From Albugo candida (Eukaryota > Oomycota > Peronosporomycetes > Albuginales > Albuginaceae): DNA of 64,000 nucleotides. This document shows, in pieces, positions 30,801-40,580 of the stretch. The notes under the pieces are model-generated. The model saw nothing but the letters and a program-made list of their open reading frames with translations, did not search any database and was not told where the DNA came from. The stretch spans positions 98,443 to 162,442 of the forward strand of contig CAJNAR010000031.1 of assembly GCA_905220665.1 (NCBI GenBank). The letters are read 5' to 3'. A program made the position numbers and the translations under genes. Each line of letters starts with the position of its first letter. Within the stretch, counting starts at the first letter, position 1.

Positions 30801-32713
30801 TTGCTGCCTTCTCCTCATTGGCTGTGTTGGTCAATTTTTTCTTCCAAATGACATTTCTCGTCGCTGTGATCACTCTGGATAAACGGCGTGAGCTTAGCGG
30901 AACGTACGATCTTCTCTGCTGTATTTTTCGCGATCGTGGACGTCGTTTTCTACCTCAGATTTTCTACCTGAGAAGCAACGAGACCGATGGATCCAGTATG
31001 CTTGAGGATGAGATTTATCCGTATGATTCCGATCTGAAAACGCCGCAAGACGAAGTCGTGGTGGCAGCAGGCGCATTATCAGGCACATCGAGCGAACTTC
31101 AGCACCAGAAAATGCACTTTTTCGACCGCTGTATTGAGCTATACGCTTGTTTTCTTCTGCATCGAGTCGTCAAATTGGTTGTGCTTGTTTTATTTATGCT
31201 ATGGACATTATTTTCCATCGCTAGTATGGAGAAGATCAAGCTAGGGCTACCACAGGCCGAGTCGATGCCATCCAAGTCGTACATGACCAAATACTTTGAC
31301 GCAATTAAAGTCTATCTTCAAACCGGACCGCCCATTTTTTTTGTGGTGGAAGGAGGATACAAACGCAATCCATCAGCTTTTGATTTCAGCAAACCGTCCA
31401 TTCAAGCCAAATTTTGCCGTTCCAGAGACTTTTGTAGCGAGTATTCGATCCCCAAGATTATCGATGCCTTAGCGAATGAAGCTGATAAAAGCATTACGCA
31501 TATCAGTCCCGGTACGACGTATTCGTGGGAGGACGACTTCTGGGGCTTTGTTAGCTCCGACACGGATTGTTGTCGGCTGAATGCTAGAGGAGAATATATG
31601 CCCATTCAAGCCGATAATGCAGCTTACAAACTTGAACGATCACGAGCTCGCACATGCCTTCCGTCTTCGAGTCACGTACCACCAATTCCTAAGGAGAGCT
31701 TCATGTCACTTTTCAGTATATTCGCGACCGCGAGTGCAGGGAGTGCATGCTCCTACGGTGGAGGGTCAATTTATCGAGGTCAGTTCAGCTTTGATCAGCA
31801 TCCCGTACCAGTCTTGAACGGCTCTCACGCACCCATCATTGTCAACAGAACAAGCTATGGTGACGCTCTTACAGCAGTGAGCTATATGGTCACTTCTACA
31901 GCGAATCCAACTCAGCAATCGTACATCGACTCGTACAAGCAAGCTCGAGCGATCGCGGACTGGATCAGCAAAGAAACCGGCATTGATGTATGGGCATACG
32001 CCAACACATTTGTTTACTTCGACCAGTACTTGACTATTGAGCGAGATGCGCTCTTGTTTGTGGGGCTCGCACTTGGTGCCATTTTCATTCTTTATATGGT
32101 TTATTTCAGCTTTCGTCCGGCCTACCCGCTGATTATCACTGGAATTGCACTCAATATGGTGATTCAAGTGATGGGAATGATGCCAGCTCTCGACATTATG
32201 CTGAATGGACTATCACTCGTGAATCTGATCATTGCCGCTGGTATCAGTGTCGAATTCTCGGCGCACTTTGTGCGAGTGTTTGCCAAAATGAAGCCTACGA
32301 TCCAATCGGGAGATGAACGAGCCAAAGCGGCATTTCGTCGCGTGCTTGTTTCCATCTTATTTGGCATTACGATCACCAAAATTATTGGTTTGAGTGCATT
32401 GATGCTGGCGGACTCGCGTATATTCCAAAAGTATTACTTTCGGATGTATATGGCAGTGGTGGTCTCTGGTGTGTTGAATGGTACCGTGCTTCTACCCGTC
32501 CTATTGAGCATTGGAGCCGATATCAAACAACTGTTCGCTCACAAGGATGGAAAAAAGGCCGATCATAAGACCAATATGTACAGCTCAAGACCCTCTATGA
32601 ATGCAGTCGGTACTTCGTCAAGTCGACTTGCTGCATTGAGCAGTACTTCCTACTTGGCTGAGTCCAGACTTGAATTTGATCCTGAAGCCTCCATGTCAAA
32701 ATCTACCAAGTGA
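27896..32713 (+). CDS. NPC1-like sterol transporter (RND/Patched superfamily)
   Basis: A 1605-residue polytopic protein, longer than the usual 1270-1330. Order: two extra hydrophobic segments (residues 1-70), cysteine-rich luminal domain (CPLLYNQTIAKGQDYLCC, LCTSCKVNLRNVWCQYTCNP) and first conserved helix (LFLIIFGIIAGVCCIAVYLY). Next come the middle luminal domain and the sterol-sensing domain near 815-1000 (KITVAFLGISCI, FLSLAIGVDNIFLLV). A second luminal domain and the last five-helix bundle (LSLVNLIIAAGISVEFSAHF) follow. NPC1 moves sterol out of late endosomes or vacuoles; oomycetes such as Albugo are thought to be sterol auxotrophs, so uptake from the host is a plausible use. Single exon, complete. 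Confidence 0.93.
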   Translation: MWLFLAVTIAICLPSFRAWMEVLFAKLAVVFFNSLLPISIAVALIFIAALYLHFVVFHAPKILRVSKPVISTRLWKYLLLISACPGLYAWTLQSPRGFITSLQRKLTSNSTIPLDLAHLRQYLTMCPYSKKKECIENPWRFPELGQYTKGPGICVGLDAVPVKFTSSVAALPTRYTPIKAKDAILRGYQNKFSQWSVSNREQFEVDCPLLYNQTIAKGQDYLCCTESQYKGLQSQVRMIPGLCTSCKVNLRNVWCQYTCNPSNSEFIEPKYIRLSSPEDDAKPVVPFFEQVTYYAGADWIRDLYDYCKKDASLVFLCNPNEGCTDGFGLLKFMGQYKFGSIGSPGQIDFKTMEQMKEQQVKDDICPCVGKKDNCTAPLNHRLQSCANVCGSLCAVQPNAVRRYHEACYNPNVTFASLPARDSLPGVDAPPENAKWAPILNMLRKNLEGKMFGGLNLFLIIFGIIAGVCCIAVYLYVMMFRQKPQPSVDGNFTRWSIYSNAAVDEKVLSATDHFLMRWMKIWGLLVSTRPWIVIFVMLAVYTICAIGLYRVQVETDPVKLWVSESNQAYKERDRYGKMFMPFYRTEQVLMVPKDGGIIGREEYIKESIRIQEVVASITSTPPPNSAKSRVFLKDICWKATGTDCTVQSITQYFQNSMLHFRFYEKHGLVMQHFTNCLNSPANDDVRVCNKLQSSAAALNESIPRSMQYCPCLSSFGAPMNLYNVYLGGYPLAAETNSTLYLESEAFVSTTLVYNYQNPSQNEPAIRWERSFIERMKLEAASNSLFNIYFMAEISVQDEISKESTGDALPAVLSYLLMIVYVCLGINRWNLNRQFFIVSKITVAFLGISCIILAVTATMGFFSWCGVKLQLVIIEVVPFLSLAIGVDNIFLLVHAVDEQQHVLRQGEPRLFFDMVHEEDITRRNQKVVGMATRLVSEGLQTIGPSIAVASMAEATAFALGCISSMPAVRYFAAFSSLAVLVNFFFQMTFLVAVITLDKRRELSGTYDLLCCIFRDRGRRFLPQIFYLRSNETDGSSMLEDEIYPYDSDLKTPQDEVVVAAGALSGTSSELQHQKMHFFDRCIELYACFLLHRVVKLVVLVLFMLWTLFSIASMEKIKLGLPQAESMPSKSYMTKYFDAIKVYLQTGPPIFFVVEGGYKRNPSAFDFSKPSIQAKFCRSRDFCSEYSIPKIIDALANEADKSITHISPGTTYSWEDDFWGFVSSDTDCCRLNARGEYMPIQADNAAYKLERSRARTCLPSSSHVPPIPKESFMSLFSIFATASAGSACSYGGGSIYRGQFSFDQHPVPVLNGSHAPIIVNRTSYGDALTAVSYMVTSTANPTQQSYIDSYKQARAIADWISKETGIDVWAYANTFVYFDQYLTIERDALLFVGLALGAIFILYMVYFSFRPAYPLIITGIALNMVIQVMGMMPALDIMLNGLSLVNLIIAAGISVEFSAHFVRVFAKMKPTIQSGDERAKAAFRRVLVSILFGITITKIIGLSALMLADSRIFQKYYFRMYMAVVVSGVLNGTVLLPVLLSIGADIKQLFAHKDGKKADHKTNMYSSRPSMNAVGTSSSRLAALSSTSYLAESRLEFDPEASMSKSTK

Positions 32714-33507
32714 AGACCAAGATGGTGGTAGCTCGTGAATGCCGATAAGGATTTCAAAATATCATGTAAATGCTTCAATGGCTACTTTTCTTTCTCTCCT
32801 CAACGCAAACTGTATCATGATATATGAATTCCGGTCGGGATATCAGCTTTGACGTCAGTTTCTTGTCAACGTAGTGACGTCATTTGTTGAACACACTGAG
32901 CGCGTTAACTGGAAAGATCCGATACAAACTTTGTGGCTTGTAATTGACTTGATACCCTCCCTGCTATGAGGAGATTTAGACGCAGCAATGTGATATGAAT
33001 GAGTGCACAGTCCTGTGCAAGATACGAGCCCCATCACATTCCTCTCTGACTGTGTGACTTCGTACAGGAGACATAATAAGAAACTGGTCTGAAACGCGAT
33101 TCTGAGCAGGGTTTCACTTGTGAATAGGAATTGAAGAGTATTTCTGCCATTGCATCAAATTCTACGGATGGTGTTCAGCTGAAACATCTGATGACCTCAC
33201 TTTTCTACGTGAGTCAATCCAACAAGAGGATGTTAACTAGCGCACATGCGTGAAAACACTTTTTGGTCCTAAGGTTTATGGTCGCACAATGCCATTTTTA
33301 ATGAAACGATTGGGGTGCTGTACGCGCGTATTACCCATGTTTTTGCTGTCTCAAGTGAACCAGATTAATCAAAGTAAAGTATACAGTATCATGAAGCGTG
33401 TTCTCAATCAGTGGGGCTTCCACTTTGTTACTAACAGTTGCAAAGCGTGCGTCTTCTGTCCATTTCGGAAAGCTTTTCTGCAAAAGTAAATGATCATAGC
33501 ACACAAC
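32714..33507. other. Spacer between NPC1 and calmodulin 3, no gene seen
   Basis: Only short frames (for example 33250-33489 plus, 79 codons) with no recognisable product. Confidence 0.4.
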
Positions 33508-33554
33508 CTATATACGTAATAAACTGAAACAGTATTGGTTTTATCGAAAGACAT
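33508..33554 (+). promoter_or_regulatory. Calmodulin-type promoter element, copy 3
   Basis: The block has CTATATACGTAATAAACTG, a short spacer, then TATTGGTTTTATCGAAAGAC. It matches the other calmodulin promoter blocks, at about 130-175 bp before the ATG. Confidence 0.6.
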
Positions 33555-33684
33555 AAAAACACTCAGAATTTGTATGATGAGAATAGAAGGAGCCAGACAC
33601 TTAACCGAATGTTCTTACTGTTTCCGTAGCCGATGATTTGCAGATTTGCATCGAGTTTTTCATATCTCAATATCTCAATCAGCG

Positions 33685-34134
33685 ATGGCCGAGCAATTGT
33701 CCGAAGAGCAGATTGGTGAATTCAAGGAAGCATTTTCACTATTTGACAAAGACGGCGATGGAATGATTACTACGAAAGAGCTTGGCACGGTGATGCGTTC
33801 GTTAGGACAAAATCCCACGGAAGCGGAACTGCAAGACATGATCAACGAAGTAGATGCTGATGGCAATGGAACGATTGATTTTCCAGAATTCTTGACGATG
33901 ATGGCTCGCAAAATGAAAGACACTGATTCGGAAGAAGAGATCTTAGAAGCATTCCGAGTATTCGACAAAGACGGGAACGGCGTTATATCTGCAGCAGAAT
34001 TGCGTCACATTATGACAAATTTGGGAGAGAAATTGACGGATGAAGAGGTCGATGAGATGATAATTGACGCTGACATCAATGGTGATGGACAAATCAACTA
34101 TGAAGAATTTGTAAAAAAGTTAATGGCTAATTAA
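33685..34134 (+). CDS. Calmodulin, copy 3
   Basis: 149 residues from the ATG at 33685 ([13 protein letters not shown]). Loops: [36 protein letters not shown] and [12 protein letters not shown]. It differs from copy 1 mainly in the C-lobe: Val in place of the aromatic residue at loop 3 position 7, IIDADI before loop 4 instead of IREADV, and a C-terminal KKLMAN. The N-lobe is nearly unchanged. The leader before the ATG carries a duplicated ATCTCAAT. No intron. A relic of the roadblock gene follows. Confidence 0.95.
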   Translation: MAEQLSEEQIGEFKEAFSLFDKDGDGMITTKELGTVMRSLGQNPTEAELQDMINEVDADGNGTIDFPEFLTMMARKMKDTDSEEEILEAFRVFDKDGNGVISAAELRHIMTNLGEKLTDEEVDEMIIDADINGDGQINYEEFVKKLMAN

Positions 34135-34166
34135 GGCGTGATTTCAATTCAATATAAAATTTGGTA

Positions 34167-34174
34167 AATACAGC
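34167..34174 (+). promoter_or_regulatory. Shared 3' element AATACAGC, calmodulin 3
   Basis: About 33 nt after the stop, in the context GTAAATACAGCC. Confidence 0.45.
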
Positions 34175-34229
34175 CAAAATTCTCATTTCAAATTAATTGT
34201 GCGATGCTATCCCTACTAGATCCGACATT

Positions 34230-34345
34230 CTCATTGTAGCGAACAATTTAGTGCCTCAAGGTGACTTTGACTAATGTGTAAAAGCTTTGTAGCAATTACG
34301 TTGGCCGCAAGCATACTGATGAAAGGTGGACGCACTCACTATTTT
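34230..34345 (+). pseudogene. Relic of a roadblock dynein light chain gene, after calmodulin 3
   Basis: Leader CAAGGTGACTTTGACTAAT matches the leader of the intact roadblock gene. At 34301 TTGGCCGCAAGCATAC and then ATGAAA match the intact start ATGGCGGCAAACATACC..ATGAAA, with the start codon changed to TTG and a base lost. Beyond about 34345 similarity fades. Confidence 0.55.
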
Positions 34346-35027
34346 GCTGTCTATTTTAGAAAACAACACGATATGAAATGAGCATTACTCAGTATCTCAA
34401 GATGATAGGTTGCGTGACCGCATCTATCCGAGGACTGCACCCTATTGGAGAAGGCTTGGAGTATCCCATGACCTGTGCTTGATTTATGTGGTGATGAGAT
34501 GACGATCGGTGTCATATTGCATTTGATCAGAGGAGGGCAGAGCAGTGCCAAGACTCGTATCATGTTGTACACCCAGCTCCATATCACGAATCATAAGGAT
34601 GTCAGTGCCAGAAAAAGTTGGTGTATTTGGTCATTTTTTACAAAGACCAATGCGCCCGGACATTGAACATGCCAACAGCGCGTTTTTCCTTTCGAATGTG
34701 TAGATGGAGCCCGAAAGCATTTAACAATTTCCCCATTGTTGTGGGATGCATTTTAGAAGCTATAACGTTGTCGTAGTGATTAAAAACAACTTTTGTAAGA
34801 CTGCATGGTTCCGAACAACTAAGCACAATAATCAAAGGATGAAACCATTTACAATCTGTCCACGCTAGAAGAATGAAGAGTGAACACTCTTGCAGGACCA
34901 TCAAAGAACGCAGAATTCGGGATTCATCTCTACTTGCAGTCATTTTGAGCCGCATCGGAGGTATAGCTCCGCCTTCCGACGCAACCACAGATGAGACGCC
35001 TACACGTAAATAGTTCTATTATGTAGA
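34346..35027. other. Spacer before calmodulin 4, no gene seen
   Basis: Short frames on both strands (for example 34638-34988 minus, 116 codons) have no recognisable product. They may include decayed remains of the duplicated unit. Confidence 0.35.
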
Positions 35028-35074
35028 CTACATATGCAATAATCTGAATAAGTTTTGGTTTTATCCAAAGACGC
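35028..35074 (+). promoter_or_regulatory. Calmodulin-type promoter element, copy 4
   Basis: The block has CTACATATGCAATAATCTG, a short spacer, then AGTTTTGGTTTTATCCAAAG and ACGC. It lies about 115-160 bp before the ATG and is nearly identical to copy 2. Confidence 0.65.
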
Positions 35075-35189
35075 AAAAACACTGAAAATTTGTATAATGC
35101 AAATCCAACCAACTCCTTTACTGAATGTCTTGATCTTCACACAAGATAATTTGTAGATTTACGTCGCACAATACATATCTCAATCCGCG

Positions 35190-35639
35190 ATGGCCGAGCA
35201 ATTATCCGAAGAGCAGATTTGTGAATTTAAGGAAGCCTTTTCATTGTTCGACAAAGACGGCGATGGAATGATCACTACGAAAGAGCTTGGTACGGTGATG
35301 CGTTCATTAGGACAAAATCCAACCGAAGCGGAGCTTCACGAGATGATCAATGAAGTAGACGCCGATGGTAACGGAACGATTGATTTCCCGGAATTTTTGA
35401 CTATGATGTCGCGTAAAATGAAGGACACTGATTCGGAAGAAGAGATCATAGAAGCATTTAGAGTATTTGACAATGACCAGAACGGATTTATATCTGCAGC
35501 AGAATTGCGTCATATTATGACCAATTTGGGAGAAAAATTAACGGATGAAGAGGTGGATGAGATGATTCGAGAAGCTGATCTCGATAATAATGGACAAATA
35601 AACTATCAAGAATTCATCAAGAAAATGATGGCTAATTAA
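35190..35639 (+). CDS. Calmodulin, copy 4 (diverged C-lobe)
   Basis: 149 residues. N-lobe loops are canonical ([24 protein letters not shown]). Loop 3 is [12 protein letters not shown] and loop 4 is [12 protein letters not shown], where the fifth ligand Asp is Asn. The helix before EF1 reads QICEFKEAF, with Cys at the position that is Gly in copies 1-3; copy 5 shares this Cys, so 4 and 5 are probably sister copies. The central helix starts HEMINEV. Calcium affinity of the C-lobe is likely altered (inference). No intron. A clear roadblock relic follows. Confidence 0.95.
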   Translation: MAEQLSEEQICEFKEAFSLFDKDGDGMITTKELGTVMRSLGQNPTEAELHEMINEVDADGNGTIDFPEFLTMMSRKMKDTDSEEEIIEAFRVFDNDQNGFISAAELRHIMTNLGEKLTDEEVDEMIREADLDNNGQINYQEFIKKMMAN

Positions 35640-35672
35640 GCTGTAGATTCAGTCTAGTATAAATGATACGTG

Positions 35673-35680
35673 AATACAGC
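35673..35680 (+). promoter_or_regulatory. Shared 3' element AATACAGC, calmodulin 4
   Basis: About 34 nt after the stop, in the context CGTGAATACAGCGAGG, with AGTATAAA just before it. Confidence 0.45.
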
Positions 35681-35733
35681 GAGGTTATCCAAGTTTTTTC
35701 CTACATTCATCCCGCTTGAGCTGACGCTCTTTA

Positions 35734-35961
35734 TTGTTGCGTATAGTTGACCATTTTCAATTTCAAAAGAGTGCGGCTAATCCGCAAAAACTTGTACAAT
35801 GTCTGCAACTGAGAAGCAAACCTAAATATACAGCCTATCGTAGAGATCGCTTGCCAGAATCTGAAATACAGCGAGCTTTTCATCGCGAATACAATGCCGT
35901 AGCTGTCAACTTGACGCGTAGTAGCTCCGTTCAACTCGGGCTGCAATGCAGATGTATGTAA
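35734..35961 (+). pseudogene. Relic of a roadblock dynein light chain gene, after calmodulin 4
   Basis: At 35806 CAACTGAGAAGCAAACCT matches CAATTGAAAAGTAAACCT of the intact gene, and at 35887 GAATACAATGCCGTAGCTGT matches its GAATACCGTGAAGCTGT block. In protein terms LRSKPKYTAYRRD corresponds to LKSKPGFAAYLIM, and EYNAVAV to EYREAVMY. The start codon and the second half are lost. This is the clearest of the three relics. Confidence 0.65.
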
Positions 35962-37309
35962 ATATCGGCTTATTTCCAAATATACTTTGAACTTGTAGGA
36001 TGAGTCAATTCATTTGTTCACAGAAAAGTCCAAGCTTTCAAAAATGGTGTTGAGACCTCGCAATCAGATTCCCCAAATATTATCAATATATTTCCAGGAT
36101 GCTAAAAGGAGCCTCGTGGACACCACATTACGCAAATAAGTGACAGTTTGAATCAAAGTGAATGCCAGCCTGAGAGATTATGTCACAAGCTTAGCCCCCT
36201 ATCTACTTTGAATGGATGGAAAAGATTTATCAAGTGAGACATGTGTATAGCACTACCAAATTGGCGGCTGCATCGCATCGAGGATGATGATCTGGTCATA
36301 AATGGGAGATTGTTCTCCTCAGTTGCGAATAACCTGAAAAGTTCGAGCACATAGGTATTCCGTATGAGAAACAAGACGCAGGGCGACAAATGAGTTACAC
36401 TGGCAAGCTATCCTTTAGCAATGGACTGCAGATCGCTAAGTTTGGCCTCCTACTACTATGATTTAGTAGAATGCAAATCGGCACGAGACCTCTCGCATTC
36501 GTCACCCATAAGTTCATGGAGAAGAGTAGTACGACAAAGCCTATGCACTCACCACCCTCAACAATCAATTGTTATTACATTATATCTTATTGTTGTGAAT
36601 CGAAAACGTCTCAAACCATTTTATTGCAAGCCAACGACTGAGAGTGTCGAGATGCAAGCTACGGAAAATCAAACCTTTCAGCCATTACCGCACCAATCTA
36701 CGCTTGGAATTAAATTATAGTCGCGATGCTCTACTTGACACACAAGAGGTTGTACTCACCAAAGTATCGGAGATAGAAACTGAAACTGGACGTTTGCAAG
36801 ACAAAGTTTGCTGTTGTCCAGTGACGCGAACCACCCTCGACACGCTTAGCTTATCCTAGCACCGATAATGCAAAATCACATCCTCGACGCAAGGAAAAGA
36901 AATACTTATACTCTGGTATCTCTTCTTTGACTTTTTGAATATGAACGATTAGATCGTCGCCTCATATCAAATACCGTTACGATACCGTTCGGTAATTCGC
37001 GCTGTCAAGCGCATCAGAAAACTCGTTACAATCAACGCATACGATTCAGGACGACTATCTCATAGAATCACGGCCTACGAAATAAAGTATTGCTTCAACT
37101 CTCCGGACTCATATGGTGCGATTATCCCCGTTCGTATCAAGGAATATCACGATGTTCTTGTACATCTACACTACAAGAAGAGAATGGTAAGATACTGACC
37201 AGCGCTGTAATGATCACATACGAGTTACTTAGTTGGGAACAAATGTCGGGGACCGATATGAATCGCAACTTTAGCAAGATAACATTACACAAATGATATG
37301 AAAATCCTC
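35962..37309. other. Spacer between calmodulins 4 and 5, no gene seen
   Basis: Short frames only (for example 36421-36720 plus, 99 codons). No product recognised. Calmodulins 4 and 5 converge across this stretch. Confidence 0.35.
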
Positions 37310-37317
37310 GCTGTATT
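37310..37317 (-). promoter_or_regulatory. Shared 3' element AATACAGC, calmodulin 5
   Basis: About 25 nt after the stop on the minus strand, in the context AAAATACAGCGAGGAT, which is closest to copy 4. Confidence 0.45.
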
Positions 37318-37341
37318 TTACGCAATCTTTTCTACTATAGC

Positions 37342-37791
37342 TTAATTTGACATCATCATCTTTACAAATTCTTCATAATTGATTTTTCCATCACCATCAA
37401 GATCAGCTTCACGAATCATCTCATCCACCTCCTCATCCGTCAATTTCTCTCCCAAATTTGTCATAATGTGACGTAGTTCTGCAGGAGTTATAAAGCCGTC
37501 AAGATTTTTGTCAAAAACTTGAAATGCATTCCGGATCTCTTCTTCCGCATCGGTGTCCTTCATTTTGCGCGACATCATCGTCAAGAATTCCGGAAAATCA
37601 ATGGTTCCATTTCCATCGGCGTCTACTTCGTTGATCATGTCCTGTAGTTCCGCTTCCGTAGGATTTTGTCCTAACGAACGCATCACCGTTCCAAGCTCTT
37701 TCGTAGTAATCGTTCCATCGCCATCTTTGTCAAATAATGAAAAGGCTTCCTTAAATTCACAAATCTGCTCTTCGGATAATTGCTCGGCCAT
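37342..37791 (-). CDS. Calmodulin, copy 5 (inverted, diverged C-lobe)
   Basis: 149 residues from the ATG at 37791. N-lobe loops are canonical ([24 protein letters not shown]). Loop 3 is [12 protein letters not shown], with Asn at the third ligand position and Pro at loop position 10; loop 4 is [12 protein letters not shown]. The helix before loop 3 reads [12 protein letters not shown]. It shares the QICEFKEAF change with copy 4. It is the only copy on the minus strand, with its own promoter element and 3' AATACAGC element, so the whole unit was inverted. No intron. Confidence 0.95.
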   Translation of the reverse strand: MAEQLSEEQICEFKEAFSLFDKDGDGTITTKELGTVMRSLGQNPTEAELQDMINEVDADGNGTIDFPEFLTMMSRKMKDTDAEEEIRNAFQVFDKNLDGFITPAELRHIMTNLGEKLTDEEVDEMIREADLDGDGKINYEEFVKMMMSN

Positions 37792-37908
37792 CACTGATTG
37801 AGATTTAAATGAATTGCACGACGCAAATTTAGGAATTACCGTCAATTAAATTTTAAAAGAATTAAGTAAAGTAGCAGGTTGCTACCATACAAATGGTAAG
37901 TTCTTTTG

Positions 37909-37955
37909 TGTCCCTGGATAAAACCAAAAACACCTTTACATTATTGCATATGTAG
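37909..37955 (-). promoter_or_regulatory. Calmodulin-type promoter element, copy 5
   Basis: Read on the minus strand: CTACATATGCAATAATG, a short spacer, then TTTTTGGTTTTATCCAGGG and ACAC, ending about 120 bp before the ATG. It matches copies 2 and 4 closely although the gene is inverted. Confidence 0.65.
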
Positions 37956-38396
37956 CCTGCATAATATGGAGCATTTACTTGGCAGGGTAGTGCATGAGTC
38001 ATTCGGATCGGGGTGTTTATAACTCTATAATCTATGCTTCTTAGACTAATCTCCGAGTCACACATGCAACTGATTCAGGCACGAGAATACTCTCCAAGAT
38101 TCAGACGAAGAACAGCGCTTCAAGCTGCCGCAAAAAAGATGCCATGACTAAAAGCTGCATATAATTACAATATTGGTTCGTCTGAAAGGAAAGTGTCTAC
38201 TTGCCTTTGAGACATCTTTGATGTTGCACTATGCTGCCACTCTACCGAAATGATACGAGAAACGATCTTGTTTGATTGGTAGTGCGGCATATTTCGCACG
38301 CTCGTGGATGTAGGGCTTTATTTTAGAATGTAGTACCTCTACGCACGATCTTCTTTACCTTTGAGTGCGAATTCATCGACATGAAGCATACGAGTT
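37956..38396. other. Spacer, no gene seen
   Basis: Between the calmodulin 5 promoter and the 3' end of the DTW gene. Nothing recognisable. Confidence 0.4.
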
Positions 38397-39518
38397 TCAG
38401 GCTTTTGTGACCGTACGCGAGTCTGTGAGCTGCAGTGACTGTTTCATTTCACAAGTTGCATTCCAATGTCCTATTTTCTTGCAGTATTTGCATGGGTGCG
38501 GGCAGGTTTTTGCTCCATGTGTCGCTTCCTTGCAATTGAAACATGTACGCATCTTCTACACAGCGATAAAGTCAGCACGGAAACCTTTGTGAGGAGCATC
38601 TTTCCATACACTTTTAGCGGCTGCCATATCATTCCGCTCTATCTTTCTAGCCTTGAACTCTGCCTTCCGCATCTTGCCAATGTCTTTTTGGTTTCGATGG
38701 CGCCGCCGTTTTTCCTTCGATTGCTCATGCATGGGTAGGATATCATGCTCATGTTTCGAAGCGATGGTGACATAAATTCGCTCGAAGAAAAACAAAAGCT
38801 TCGATATCTCTGAAGAACTGATGGAAGTGTCTAATTTGATATTTGCCGCATTGGTTGCAAGCAGGTACTCTTGAAGCATCAGCTCAATGGCTATGCACGT
38901 TCAACAGTCGATATGTCAGCAAGGCACTAGATAGTTGAGTGCATATGTGGTATCACCTTCAATTGTCGAAATGCATCCTTCGCCCGCTTCATGATATCTG
39001 ATTTAGTACGAAACAAAAGGATTAGAATCTATGCTGTAGTGGTGCAGTGGGTACTTATCGTACCTCCAGAATTTGCTCTGTGCGGGTGGATGGGCTAGTT
39101 TGATACAGCGTAGTTCGGATAAAGAACAATGTTGCAGCACTGACGGAGCTTTCTTCCACGAAGAATCGATAAATACTAGATTTTCAATTTTGCTCAAGCT
39201 TATAGCGTCCAGCTCGAACAACGTTGCTGCCGTGTTTGTCGGGTAAACCACAAGAGTTTTCTCAGCGTCAAAATTGGGAAATTCTGATTCAGACGTCATT
39301 GGGATGATGCGCGCATGTCGAGGGGCTATAACTCTCGCATGCGGTGCAGTGCTCTTTTTAACTTTGTCACGAAAGTAGATGAATAGTTGTAAAGGAAGAT
39401 CGATTTGGGGCACCGTCACTTGTGTAGGAGCTGTCATTGGAATACAGCATGTTGGACAATAGAACTTGCAGCTTGTATTACAGCCGGCGCAGGTTTCACG
39501 TTGCCACTCTTCCTCCAT
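38397..39518 (-). CDS. DTW-domain tRNA-uridine aminocarboxypropyltransferase with C-terminal double CCHC zinc knuckle
   Basis: Four exons: 39518-39064, 38997-38957, 38890-38610 and 38555-38397. Introns are 66, 66 and 54 nt; phases fit at every junction, giving 311 residues. The N-terminus has zinc-type cysteines (CAGCNTSC, CPTCC). The DTW/DXTW signature appears as VFIDSSWKKA (Ser for Thr). The conserved block FWRYHEAGEGCISTIEAIEL is created only by splicing exons 1, 2 and 3. The family makes acp3U in tRNA using S-adenosylmethionine; the layout is closest to DTWD1. The last exon adds two perfect C-x2-C-x4-H-x4-C knuckles (CFNCKEATHGAKTC and CKYCKKIGHWNATC), not usual in this family, that may bind RNA. 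Confidence 0.82.
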
Positions 39519-40580
39519 CTTTAAGACCGGTGATTGGCTGTGATACCTTTGTTCCCGATAGATTGTATTGCTCGATCTCTCACAGTAATCACTTTATCGT
39601 ATGAATTAAAACTTTCTGAAAGACAATTCACATCAGAGCTTGTGCCAAACGAGTTGTCGTGTATTCGTACGACAAGGAACCAGTGGGAGCATCTACCGTC
39701 TCGTTGTTCTTACTATGTGTGCGTTACCAGAACAAAGATACTGCACTGTGAATCTGGCGATGGTCACGAGCAAATTATCTCTTGCGATTACGCGTGAATG
39801 ATGCTTGACAGCGTTTCATCGTATATGAAGTCATCCATACCGCCTACGCTATCTTGTACATCGAGGCTATCCATTTGAAACTGGGTAGAGATGTTGCCAA
39901 GTGATACAGACAATGGTTTACAGGCGGTAAAGTATATCTGGAATCAGTAGTACGGTTACAGACACGACATTGACACGGATAACTTCTCGACCCCGGATTC
40001 TACGAGTTTCCAGCTGGGTCCGGAGCTCAAGACGCAGATACGATTGCTTCGCGTAACACCTCACAGACACAAAGCCAGTCTCCGAGATTGACTTTCAATC
40101 CTCTAGGCGATTCATGTCGTCTTGAAAGTACAGCAGTTCCCCAAAGATTTCATAAAGATGTCATATGTACGCTAATCGATGCACATACGCATGCTGCTAG
40201 GTACCCAATATCAACGCCATCATTGCTTCAGTCTGTGTTATCAATGAGGCAATGAGAAAATGACCGATTTACCAGATTTTTGTGCTTGTTCGAGTTCTCG
40301 CGTTTGTGTCGAGTTTATATATAAAAGCACATTGTGTCGAGTTTATATATAAAAGCACATTGCGTCAAGCTCCAGTAACATCGCTCCAAATGCAGCACAT
40401 CATAAGATCTCCGTGAAAGTCAGTCTTATTGCATGTGCTAACGTTCACAACAGATGATAATAAAATGGCGTGCACTCCTACCTCACTCGCGGTAGAGAGT
40501 ACGATTATAGAATTGGATTAACGTGTCTGCTCTCTACCTAGCCACTTCTCGTAGAACCGGAACAATCACAGTAACACGAG
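39519..40580. other. Divergent spacer between DTW and myosin genes
   Basis: About 1 kb. An 87-codon plus frame at 39534-39797 has no recognisable product. A 28-bp tandem duplication with TATA-like cores lies at 40306-40361. Confidence 0.4.
40306..40361 (+). repeat. Two tandem 28-bp units with TATA-like cores
   Basis: Units 40306-40333 and 40334-40361 are identical. Each holds GTCGAGTTTATATATAAAAG. They sit 220-275 bp before the myosin start, so they may be a duplicated core promoter. Confidence 0.6.

Noticed and set aside
38397..38879. Zinc-knuckle frame as a retroelement gag fragment
   Set aside because: Correct phases across three introns join it to a complete DTW enzyme, and no protease or polymerase sequence is present.
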